From contig CM046842.1 in NCBI GenBank assembly GCA_025618425.1, positions 26,971,209-27,035,208 of the forward strand: DNA of 64,000 bases, read 5' to 3'. The translations under genes and the position numbers were made by a program. This document shows positions 22,188 to 31,208 of the stretch, in pieces. A model generated the notes under the pieces. That model saw nothing but the letters and a program-made list of their open reading frames with translations. It made no database searches and was not told the DNA's origin. The DNA comes from Heliocidaris tuberculata. Lineage: Eukaryota > Echinodermata > Echinoidea > Camarodonta > Echinometridae. How positions within the stretch are numbered: the stretch's first letter is position 1; the number at the start of each line of letters is the position of its first letter.

Positions 22188-22977
22188 CCCAGCATTGTGG
22201 TTTGCTCAGATAGAGGCGCAATTTCTTACGCGGGGAATAACTACTCAAGACACAAAGTTCAGCTATGTTGTGAGTTCGCTACAGCCAGAAATAGCACAGG
22301 AAGTTCGTCACTTTATCATTTCGCCACCAGCTACGGATAAGTATCCCAAGCTGAAGTCCGAACTGATCAAAAGGACTAGCGCATCTGAGCAGAAACGCCT
22401 TCATCAGTTATTGATTTCAGAAGAACTTGGAGATCGTAAGCCATCACAGCTTTTGAGGAAAATGCGCTTACTACTTGGTGAATCTAGATTGGAAGATAAC
22501 ATTCTAAAACAGTTGTTTTTACAGCGACTACCAAGCAATGTGAAGGCTATCCTCGCTTCAACACTCGACACGGTCTCACTGGAACAGTTGGCAGAACTTG
22601 CAGATAAGATCATCGAGGTAGCTACTCCTTCCATCGGTCACTTGACCAGCGCAGAGCCCTCGTTAGCCACCCCGGCAGCTTCGGAAGTAAGTCACCCTTC
22701 GGCTAGTGCACGTGTAGGCGATGACGTCCAACGTTTGTCTGTACAAGTAGCCCAGCTGACCGCTCAAGTTCAAGCACTTACCTGCAACCTGGAACGTGGG
22801 CGTAAGCCTAGCAGGGACTCAAGACGACCTCAGAGTCGAAGTCGTAGTCGCAATCGAGATGGGAAGGCACGCACAGTACAAACGCATGCCAGTCCCGAAT
22901 GTTGGTACCATTGGCGTTTTGGAGACAAAGCGAAGCATTGCACATCACCATGCTCCCATCAGAAGCAGGAAAACTAG
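22009..22977 (+). CDS. gag: Gag-like polyprotein of the Gypsy element
   Basis: The open frame runs to a TAG at 22977. The first ATGs are at about 22087 and 22141 ([15 protein letters not shown]), the latter giving a typical start close to [19 protein letters not shown], the conserved N-terminal motif of gypsy Gag. The central part, [20 protein letters not shown] and [16 protein letters not shown], is the capsid-like region. A basic, Ser/Arg-rich tail ([11 protein letters not shown]) is followed by a CHCC zinc-knuckle-like motif, [18 protein letters not shown], at 22900-22953. It should bind RNA and assemble the particle. It overlaps pol by 79 bases in a different frame. Confidence 0.85.
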   Translation: MRAKSDTYLFAIVFVGFCFEFLCPPVMNMLKILISEHKILVYHDMNLDSFIPTQFVSSFNPALWFAQIEAQFLTRGITTQDTKFSYVVSSLQPEIAQEVRHFIISPPATDKYPKLKSELIKRTSASEQKRLHQLLISEELGDRKPSQLLRKMRLLLGESRLEDNILKQLFLQRLPSNVKAILASTLDTVSLEQLAELADKIIEVATPSIGHLTSAEPSLATPAASEVSHPSASARVGDDVQRLSVQVAQLTAQVQALTCNLERGRKPSRDSRRPQSRSRSRNRDGKARTVQTHASPECWYHWRFGDKAKHCTSPCSHQKQEN

Positions 22978-25900
22978 TTGGCCAGGACCTGCCGACGACA
23001 AGTAACCCTGGCAAGTTGAATACTAGTCGTCCTATCTCTACTACTCGTAAGGAAAGTCAGCTGTTTTATGTAACTGATAAACTCACTGGCACGCGATTCC
23101 TTATAGATACTGGAGCTGAGGTGAGCATTATTCCACCAACTTTAGCCGACAAGCGTCGCCGCTCTAACGCTAGGGTTTCACTACAAGCAGTCAACGAGTC
23201 ATTGATTACTACTTTTGGAGAGCGTTCACTGACTTTGGATATTGGTCTACGAAGAACTTTTCGTTGGATTTTTGTCGTTGCCGACCTACACACACCCATC
23301 ATCGGGGCAGACTTCCTGACAGAGTTTGGTTTGTTGGTAGACTTGAAACACAGTAAACTGATAGATTCTACCACAAATCTCGTTGTCAATGGAATTTCCA
23401 CCAATGCCAGCTCACATTACATCCGTCCGATGATTTCACGGCTCAACGATAGTTCTCGATTTGACACACTTCTTAAGGAATATCCAGAGATAACACGGCC
23501 TGTCTACAACGAGAGCGATGTGAAGCACACAACGACACATCATATTCTCACTCGTGGACCACCGGTTACCGCTCGCCCTCGCCGTCTAGATGCTGATCGT
23601 TTGAGAATAGCTCGGGCAGAATTTGAACACATGCAAGAGCTCGGGATTGTCAGACCATCAAGTAGCAATTGGGCATCACCCCTGCACATGGTGCCTAAGA
23701 AGACTGCAGGCGACTGGCGACCATGTGGCGATTATCGCTCCTTGAACGCTTCAACTATCCCAGACAGATATCCCATTCCACACATTCAGGATTTTGCTGT
23801 ATCACTCCAAGGCAAGAAAGTCTTTTCTAAGTTGGATTTGGTTAGGGCATACCATCAAATACCTGTGGAACCTGGAGATATTCATAAGACTGCCATCTCT
23901 ACACCATTTGGTTTATACGAGTTCGTGCGGATGCCGTTTGGTTTAAGAAACGCTGCACAGACATTTCAGAGATTTATTGATGAAGCGCTCAGAGACCTGC
24001 CTTTCGTCTATGCATATATCGACGATTTGCTTGTTAGCAGTGCCACCATTGACGAGCACGAGTATCATCTTCGCCAGCTCTTCGGCCGCCTTTCTCAATA
24101 TGGCATCGTGATAAACCCGGCCAAGTGTGTGTTTGGTGTATCTTCACTGACTTTCTTAGGACATGTCGTGGATGAGAGCGGTTTACGTCCACTACCCGAA
24201 CGAGTAGAAGCGATCCAGAATCTATCTCCACCCACTTCGCTACGCAAGCTACGCGAACTGCTTGGATTGATCAACTTTTATCGCAGATTTATTCCGCGAT
24301 GTGCCGACATTCTTCAGCCACTAACTGATCTCCTAGCTGGCAAGAAGAAGAAGAATCAGCCAATCAACTTCACTGATACCGAACTGACAGCTTTCAATGA
24401 GATCAAGTCTGCATTATCTCGTGCAACCCTCCTCACGCATCCACACACAGACGTTCCACTGTGTTTACACACTGATGCATCAGATGTCGGTGTTGGTGCG
24501 GTACTTCAACAGTTCATAGATGGTGAGTGGAAACCCATTTCTTTCTTCTCCAAGAGACTTCGCGGTGCTGAAACGAGATATAGTACTTTCGGAAGGGAAT
24601 TACTAGCCATATATCTCGCTATTCATTATTTCCGTCACTTTCTGGAAGGAAGACAATTTCATGTGTGTACGGATCACAAGCCACTCGTGTATGCCTTCCG
24701 ATCCAAGCCAGACCGCCACTCACCGAGGGAAGTTCGTCATCTGGACTTTATTTCTCAATTTACCACAGACTTGCGTCACGTTAGTGGTAAAGAGAACACT
24801 GTAGCAGACGCCCTATCTCGCCCTCAGGTGGACTCTCTACACACAGTCCCATCAATCGACTTTGCTGAGATGGCTAAAGCTCAAGAGGACGATTCTGAAC
24901 TACAAGAACTGTGTAAGGAGAATTCTTCTTTTCAGTCTGCCGAAGTACCTCTACCTTCATCTGAGGGCACAATCATTTGTGACATGTCTACAGGCAAGCC
25001 ACGTCCTTACGTTCCTCGACATTTTCGTCGGCCTGTTTTCAACACTTTGCACAACTTATCACATCCTGGTATACGTGCTTCGCAACATCTCGTGACTCAA
25101 CGTTTCTTCTGGCCTGGTATGAATCGCGATGTACGACAATGGAGTAGGTCATGTTTACCATGTCAACGTTCGAAAGTTCATCGACACAATATCACTCCGT
25201 TGGGAACTTTTTCAACCCCAGACGCACGGTTTGATCACGTGCATATTGACATTGTTGGACCTCTACCGCCCTCTGAAGGTCACACCTATCTTTTAACTGT
25301 CATTGATCGCTTTACACGCTGGCCAGAGGCTATACCTATAGCGGACATATCTGCCAACACTGTTGCCAAAGCGTTTGTTTCGAGATGGATTTCTATCTTT
25401 GGCGCACCATCCATTATCACAACGGATCGCGGACGCCAATTTGAAAGTGCGTTATTTCAATCGTTAGGACGATTACTAGGTAGTAAACGCACTAGAACTA
25501 CAGCCTATCATCCAGCCTCCAATGGACTTGTGGAACGTTTCCATAGGCAACTTAAAGCTGCTCTCAAATCAAATGACAATCCCAATTCCTGGACAATCTC
25601 CATACCGTTAGTTCTGTTAGGCATTCGAACTGCAATCAAGGCAGACTTACAATGTACTACTGCAGAATTGGTATTTGGCACTACTCTACGATTGCCAGGT
25701 GAGTTCGTAGCACCCATCGCGGATGACGCCGATCTTGACCCCAGCAGTTATGTGGACAAATTACGGCGACTGATGAGAGAGCTACGACCAACCCCGACGA
25801 GAGCTCAGCGGCAACGTTCAACTTACATGCAGACAGATCTGACGACATGCACACATGTTTTCGTACGGGACGACACTGTCAGAGCTCCCCTACAAGCGCC

Positions 25901-26177
25901 GTACAAAGGACCATTTTTGGTCATTGAACGACAGGACAAGTATTTTGTATTGGACGTTAAAGGAAAACGCGATACTGTGAGCGTAGATCGCCTGAAAGTA
26001 GCCTACCTCGATACTTCTGTAAATACCCCACCCGCCATTCCACCCGGCAGATCTACGACGCATACACCAGAGTCTCCAGCGTGTACACAGCAGCCACAAA
26101 CTGAACCCCGGAGAACTCGCTCAGGTAGGCAAGTACACTGGCCTGCCCGTTATGTACAGATGTTCATGCCCGGTTGA
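22899..26177 (+). CDS. pol: Pol polyprotein: protease, RT, RNase H, integrase
   Basis: One uninterrupted frame of 1092 codons, -1 relative to gag, is probably reached by ribosomal frameshift in the 22899-22977 overlap rather than from its own ATG. Protease: [13 protein letters not shown] (~residue 67). [32 protein letters not shown] and the YIDD box (~373). RNase [15 protein letters not shown] (~523). Integrase: an HHCC finger from [10 protein letters not shown] to CLPCQRSK (~721-755), then the D,D,E residues in [13 protein letters not shown] and NGLVERF. A chromodomain-like end is not obvious; the tail is [14 protein letters not shown]. All catalytic residues inspected are present, so the enzyme could be active. 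Confidence 0.95.
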   Translation: MLVPLAFWRQSEALHITMLPSEAGKLVGQDLPTTSNPGKLNTSRPISTTRKESQLFYVTDKLTGTRFLIDTGAEVSIIPPTLADKRRRSNARVSLQAVNESLITTFGERSLTLDIGLRRTFRWIFVVADLHTPIIGADFLTEFGLLVDLKHSKLIDSTTNLVVNGISTNASSHYIRPMISRLNDSSRFDTLLKEYPEITRPVYNESDVKHTTTHHILTRGPPVTARPRRLDADRLRIARAEFEHMQELGIVRPSSSNWASPLHMVPKKTAGDWRPCGDYRSLNASTIPDRYPIPHIQDFAVSLQGKKVFSKLDLVRAYHQIPVEPGDIHKTAISTPFGLYEFVRMPFGLRNAAQTFQRFIDEALRDLPFVYAYIDDLLVSSATIDEHEYHLRQLFGRLSQYGIVINPAKCVFGVSSLTFLGHVVDESGLRPLPERVEAIQNLSPPTSLRKLRELLGLINFYRRFIPRCADILQPLTDLLAGKKKKNQPINFTDTELTAFNEIKSALSRATLLTHPHTDVPLCLHTDASDVGVGAVLQQFIDGEWKPISFFSKRLRGAETRYSTFGRELLAIYLAIHYFRHFLEGRQFHVCTDHKPLVYAFRSKPDRHSPREVRHLDFISQFTTDLRHVSGKENTVADALSRPQVDSLHTVPSIDFAEMAKAQEDDSELQELCKENSSFQSAEVPLPSSEGTIICDMSTGKPRPYVPRHFRRPVFNTLHNLSHPGIRASQHLVTQRFFWPGMNRDVRQWSRSCLPCQRSKVHRHNITPLGTFSTPDARFDHVHIDIVGPLPPSEGHTYLLTVIDRFTRWPEAIPIADISANTVAKAFVSRWISIFGAPSIITTDRGRQFESALFQSLGRLLGSKRTRTTAYHPASNGLVERFHRQLKAALKSNDNPNSWTISIPLVLLGIRTAIKADLQCTTAELVFGTTLRLPGEFVAPIADDADLDPSSYVDKLRRLMRELRPTPTRAQRQRSTYMQTDLTTCTHVFVRDDTVRAPLQAPYKGPFLVIERQDKYFVLDVKGKRDTVSVDRLKVAYLDTSVNTPPAIPPGRSTTHTPESPACTQQPQTEPRRTRSGRQVHWPARYVQMFMPG

Positions 26178-26262
26178 AGGAGCTACAGTTGTGTTTACGT
26201 TCATGTTTTCGTCTTTTTCTTCGATCGCAGCAGTTCCTCTACAGCGATCTGGAGGGGGATTA

Positions 26263-27611
26263 TATAGGGTCATGCACTTTTCTTGTACATACTTCGTTTG
26301 TTTTGACTGCGATGCTAAATTTGTTTCATTGTTACAACGAGTCATCCACCTGCAGTTTTATCTTAACTATGCGTAATCCACACCATGCCTTTGTTGATAA
26401 CATTTTCGCGACATTCCTATCGCGTAACTTCTTGGTTCAGGCATGTTAAGTACTTGTTTACGTCTCCTAGTGACTTGCAACCAATCCACTCGCAAGTTTG
26501 TTTTACGTCAGTGTCAAGCTCCAATCAAAGTTATTTTATGCTAATTTTTCAACAAGTGAAAGGTCAACTTGTATCACTTGCAGTTTAGTTTTCTTTTTTT
26601 TAGCTAGCAGCAAGTCGCTCGATCTCCTCGTGGATTTATTTGGAAAAGTACCAACTCCATTATTTTGTTATATTTCGCAAGTCGCGATGGATTTTATTTT
26701 GTCAACGGGAAATGTGCAATAACTGAGCGTTTCTACAAACACTTAGCGAACGTTCGCGATAACCACCAGCTTCGGTTTCGCTTCGCTATCACCACGCTGG
26801 AGTCGTCCGCGTCCTCGTGTTAGCTTTGTGTTCTACTTTCCAACTATCTCCGTTTCAGCTTGTGCTCCCCGCTCCTTCTAGATCTTCATCTCTTCCCTAA
26901 TTATTGTGGTGAGTAGGAAATATACAGAGCCTATTCAATCTTTTCCTACAGGGCTTTGTAATCGCAGTTCCCCCACGCTATACCGGCCAACTCGTACAGC
27001 TGTGTATAGTTAGACCAAACACAGTACTAATACTAAAGTTACTAGTTAGTGACACTAAATAACCTGAAACTAAGTCATAACCTACAAATTGGCATACTGT
27101 CCAACTTTCTATAAAGTACATGTAACATGAAAGTTATAGCTAAAAGAAGCCCTTGGTGTGTATTATAAAACCTATATGAGCACTTTCCATTTCTACACAG
27201 AAATTTGCTAGATGATTTTGGATTTTCTTTTTTGTTCCTTACTGTTGACTGCTGATCAGTCTTCTTCGTTTTCTTGTTTTTTTTCTTCACTTCATAAGAC
27301 TTGGGGGGGGGGGCACAGATGATTATGGGTATCTTTAATTAGTGTTGTTTGCTGCTTCTTCTTACAGACTGTATGATCATTGCTCAGTCTGGTCTACCAA
27401 ATAAAGTTCTACCATCTCAACTATGCCACTGAGTGGGAGCAAAGAGTGATACTTATTTATTTGCCATAGTATTTGTAGGGTTCTGCTTTGAATTCTTGTG
27501 CCCTCCTGTTATGAACATGCTCAAAATATTGATTTCAGAGCATAAAATTCTTGTCTACCATGATATGAATCTCGACAGCTTCATTCCTACCCAATTTGTG
27601 AGCTCATTCAA
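26263..27611 (+). repeat. Right terminal repeat of the Gypsy element, with gag start
   Basis: It matches the left repeat from TATAGGGTCATGCACTTTTC to ATTTGTGAGCTCATTCAA but lacks the 497-base duplication. The last ~180 bases repeat the beginning of gag ([20 protein letters not shown]) before diverging at 27612. Small differences exist, such as the inserted TAGATC at 26879-26884 and a missing ACGAAGTC near 26596. Confidence 0.8.
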
Positions 27612-27924
27612 GTACCGTCGACAGTGTAGAAAGAGCATTGGCAACACCTTACCTTGACACTTTTGACCTTGCACATCTAGGCCGACTTTTTTTTTTCTTA
27701 CTCCAGCTCCCTTGGGTGCCGGGTGGGGGTATGTCTCATTAAGGCCTGTACATCATCTGTGTCAACAAAAATTTTACAAAGGATTCAGCCAAAAAGAAAG
27801 AAAAAAAAATCTAATTCAAATATTCATAGATTGTAATTTGTGTCATTAATTCCCTTTCTTTGTGTGACAAGGTCAAGGCCATGAGTTGATATGGCTGCAC
27901 GAAAGAGGCGGCAAGACCCTGTAG

Positions 27925-28841
27925 GCAAGGTGTTGCGTCATCGGCGGTTGCAGCATTAACACATCAAGGGAAGGTTTTTCTGTGTTTTCCATGCCAGATA
28001 CACCTGTCAGTGTGAAACAAGCTTGGGTACGCTTCATTAGAAACACTAGAAGCAACTTTAACCCAAATGATTATAGCAAAGTTTATGTCTGTAGTGGACA
28101 TTTCACCTTAGAACAGTTCAATGAGAGCCAGCTCATGATGTGTCAAAACAAGTTCAGAAGTCAACCACCATCACTCAAAAAGCATGGGGTACCTACAATT
28201 AAGTTTCCAACAAGTCCTCCAGACTACTTCTCTGCACCTCAGTCATCTGAATCATGGGTCAAGCAGTGAAGGCAGATGGTACTCCTAGATACAAGATAAA
28301 CTTTCCCAAATCTAAGCCAGATGGAGCTCCAACAATGTCCACAGTATTGACAGCACCCACTTACAGTAAGTGTTTAGTATATAAACCACTTTTTTTCTAG
28401 AAATTATATTTCCCTGAAGTGAAGCATTTAGTTTATTTAGGTTTACATTAAAAAAAAAAAACAAACACACACACAACACTTGATGATTTTACAGTATTGG
28501 TTGTATGCAGCTGGCATACATAACAAAATAATGATGGCCTCAGCAGTAAGCATTCATGGTGGTCTGGCAGAGAAAGTATGCTTCCCTTACTTCCCTGACT
28601 TGTGTAAGATCATATACATGTATAATATATGCACTTATTTCTTTGGATTTCATTCACAGGCTATGTGAGTGAACTGATGGCACAAACCATTAAGGACGTT
28701 GAAATGGGGGATAGGAACCAAAGACAGCAAGTTGCAGAACTGAAAGCTCCACAGCCCCTGTGTGCTGATTATGAGCACCCAGTCAAGGAAGATATGGTAG
28801 CAGCTTACAAAACACATAGCAGATTTGTGAAAGATCATTAA
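27925..28841 (+). CDS. THAP-domain gene, several exons, frame breaks
   Basis: From a likely splice acceptor (CCCTGTAG before 27925) the frame reads RCCVIGGCSINTSREGFSVF, then WVRFIRNTRSNFNPNDY and VYVCSGHFTLEQFNES, ending KKHGVPTIKFP. This is a complete C2CH THAP zinc finger with the closing VPT/I motif. The frame stops at 28269, but another frame continues YKINFPKSKPDGAPTMST to a donor at about 28366 (TTACAGTAAGTG). A later exon, 28660-28841, preceded by CATTCACAG, reads GYVSELMAQTIKDVEMGD and APQPLCADYEHPVKEDM to a TAA. THAP proteins bind DNA; the target is unknown. No start codon is visible in frame, so the first exon is missing, perhaps cut by the Gypsy element that ends 314 bases upstream. 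The frame change suggests decay or an error. Confidence 0.55.
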
Positions 28842-29085
28842 AAATGAGCCACTTAGTTTGTGCATAGGGCTGTTACTTCAGTAAATGTACCAATGACGTG
28901 ATATTTGGAGAAGAATTTCAAAAACATTTTGAAATTGAAATTGTGAATGGAAGTATCATACACCAGTGTTTGTGAAAGAAAAAATAGGTGAGAAGATAAA
29001 ACAATTTGATATGTTATTATGAAATCCACTTTTCTGGTGTAATGTTGCATTCCTTAAAAGCAATTAATGGCTATGGAGGCATATT
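28842..29085. other. No gene recognised
   Basis: A short AT-rich stretch between the THAP exon and the small element that follows. Confidence 0.3.
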
Positions 29086-29288
29086 GTCCAATCCACGACA
29101 CATGCTCTGGTGACAATTGCTCCCTATCAATTTTGTACATTTAATGAATACTGAACTTTAACCCTGCACCAAACGCTATGCATAACCCTAACCCTTATCC
29201 TAAGCCTGACGTAAAACTGTTTTGCACCGTGTATCTTTGACGAAATAAAGCCTGAGTAATTGTCGCCAGAGCATATGTCGGGTCACCA
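29086..29288. mobile_element. Small MITE with telomere-like core, copy 1
   Basis: Left end: CACGACACATGCTCTGGTGA then CAATTGCTCC. Right end: complement of GGTGACCCGACATATGCTCT followed by the complement of GGCGACAATTACTC. The core contains AACCCTAACCCTTATCCTAA. The same ends and core type are found in the element at 46272-46485. Non-coding. Confidence 0.6.
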
Positions 29289-29404
29289 TTTTGTCAACGC
29301 AGGGATGCAGACTTTATTCCACACATTACTATGCAATAATATATTACTGGCAGTATGCAATGTTTGGTTCCCAGTTGTTTACTCTTTAGAGTTTATTTGT
29401 GTTT

Positions 29405-29745
29405 GTAAATTTTGGAGGGCCAGGAAGAAAAAGCACACGAGAGAGGGAAGAAGGGAAGAGCAAGAGAAAGAGGGAAGATAGAAGCAAGAGATAGAAAGTA
29501 AAGGAGGGGAAAGAGAAAGAAAAAGGGGAGAAAGAAAGAGGGAGAAGATAGGAGTGAAAATTGAGCAAGAGAGTGAAAGAGAAAAGGGGATAGGAGGAGA
29601 AAGAAGAAAGGAAGAAAAATGAGAGAGGATAGGAGGAGGACAAGGAATAGAAGGGGTAACAAGGAGAGAAAAGGGGATGAGAAAGGCAGGAGGAAAGGAG
29701 CAAGAGAGAGAGAAAGATATGGAAAGGCAGTCTGAGAGGTGAGAG
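29405..29745. repeat. Purine-rich simple array
   Basis: GAAAGAGG/GAGGAAGG-type sequence. Open frames on the opposite strand encode only Ser/Leu/Phe/Pro runs and are not genes. It may be the left arm of an inverted-repeat element together with 29880-30690, since GTTTGTAAATT at 29401 is the complement of AATTTACAAAC at 30746. Confidence 0.7.
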
Positions 29746-29879
29746 ATTATAATTCATGGTGCTTCTGGCATGGGCATGCTCAGTGTTATAGGTAGTGAAC
29801 TGGGTTTGGGTTGATAATGTAAACCTTGTTTTGCTCTTGCATTATGTTCTGTATATTTTACTAGACTTTTCAGGTTGTG

Positions 29880-30690
29880 ATCTTTCCATATTTCTTATTT
29901 CTCCTCGTGCTCCACCATTTTCTTCCCTTATGCCATCCCTTTTTCCTCATTCTCTCCCTCTTTCCCCATCCTTCTCTCCCTCTCTCTTTCCTCATCCTCA
30001 CCCTCTTTTCTCATCCTCGTCTCCCTCTTTCTTTTCTAATCCTATTCCTCTCTTTCCTCATCCTCACCCTCTTTCTCATCCTTGTCTCCCCCTTTCTTTC
30101 CTCATCCTATTCCTCTCTTTCCTCATCCTTCTCTCCCTCTCTCTTTCCTCCTCATTCTCTCCCTATTTCCTCATCGTTCTCTCCCTCTCTCTTTCCTCAT
30201 CGTTCTCTCCCCTCTATCTTTCCTCATCCTATTCCTCTCTTTCCTCATCCTTCTCTCCCTCTCTCTTTCCTCCTCATTCTCTCTCTTTCCTCACCGTTCT
30301 CTCCCTCTCTCTTTCCTCATCGTTCTCTCCCTCTCTATGTCCTCATCCTTCTCTCCCTCTCTCTTTCCTCCTCATTCTCTCCCTATTTCCTCATCGTTCT
30401 CTCCCTCTCTCTTTCCTCATCGTTCTCTCCCTCTCTCTTTCCTCATCCTTCTCTCCCTCTCTCTTTCCTCATCCTTCTCTCCCTCTCTATGTCCTCATCC
30501 TTCTCTCCCTCTCTCTTTCCTCCTCATTCTCTCCCTATTTCCTCATCGTTCTCTCCCTCTCTCCTTTCCTCCCCATTCTCTCCCTCTCTATGTCCTCATC
30601 CTTCTCTCCCTCTCTCTTTCCTCATCCTTCTCTCCCTCTCTCTTTCCTCATCTTTATCTCCTCTTCTTTTCCAGCCTTCTCCCTCTTTCT
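29880..30690. repeat. Pyrimidine-rich tandem array, ~26-bp units
   Basis: About 30 units related to TCCTCATCCTTCTCTCCCTC followed by TCTCTT are present, with a variant TCCTCCTCATTCTCTCCCTA. The array is open in all three plus-strand frames, giving long Ser/Leu/Pro/Phe frames that are artefacts. Confidence 0.85.
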
Positions 30691-31208
30691 GCGCCATCCC
30701 TTGATGTACATGTATTGGCATTCTGCTGATATTAAAATAACACTCAATTTACAAACAGTTTGCAAGGAATGTTTTACAAAGTATAATATGATTTCACATC
30801 AAACATATTTCTGCGAAACTTGAGAAAATCTTGCAGATCAAACTACTTCATTTTTTGAGCAATGCTCATGAAGTATGGCACACACATGGCCTGGGTATTA
30901 ATTAATTCAGTGGTATTTTTCCTTAATGCATTTCAGGTTTAGGGTGTCAAAATATGTGCAAGAATTATGATACTTACACATTCAGGCAACATAATTTATA
31001 TAAATGTATTATTGCACTTTTCCCACAGTGGCACTAAATAAGCAAGTAAGCACTAAAGGTAAAATGGCTTGGCAATTGCAATATTCAGCCCCTAAACTGT
31101 TTTGGCATGAACCTCATTCAGAAAAAGATAAGCTACAAAAAATGTTCATAAAGTCACCAAACCTATCTCTAAGTATGTGAAACCAGTTCATCAAAAGAAA
31201 AAAAAAAA
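30691..31208. other. No gene recognised
   Basis: AT-rich sequence downstream of the P2X7-like gene, which ends at 31209 reading leftwards. No further exon was recognised. Confidence 0.35.

Larger units (their letters stand above)
20342..27611 (+). mobile_element. Ty3/Gypsy LTR retrotransposon, coding region intact
   Basis: Terminal direct repeats (20342-22187 and 26263-27611) enclose overlapping gag and pol frames. After pol, CTGGAGGGGGATTATA at 26249-26264 looks like the polypurine tract just before the right repeat. The order protease, RT, RNase H, integrase places it in Ty3/Gypsy; no env frame is seen. The right repeat also contains the first ~60 codons of gag. The LTR is therefore either unusually long or, more likely, the right side is an LTR plus the truncated start of a second, tandem copy. 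The two repeats are very similar, suggesting a fairly recent insertion. Confidence 0.85.

Noticed and set aside
29795..30823. Open frames of 215-342 codons on the plus strand
   Set aside because: All three frames stay open across the 26-bp pyrimidine array and encode Ser/Leu/Pro/Phe repeats; no domain and no conserved start.
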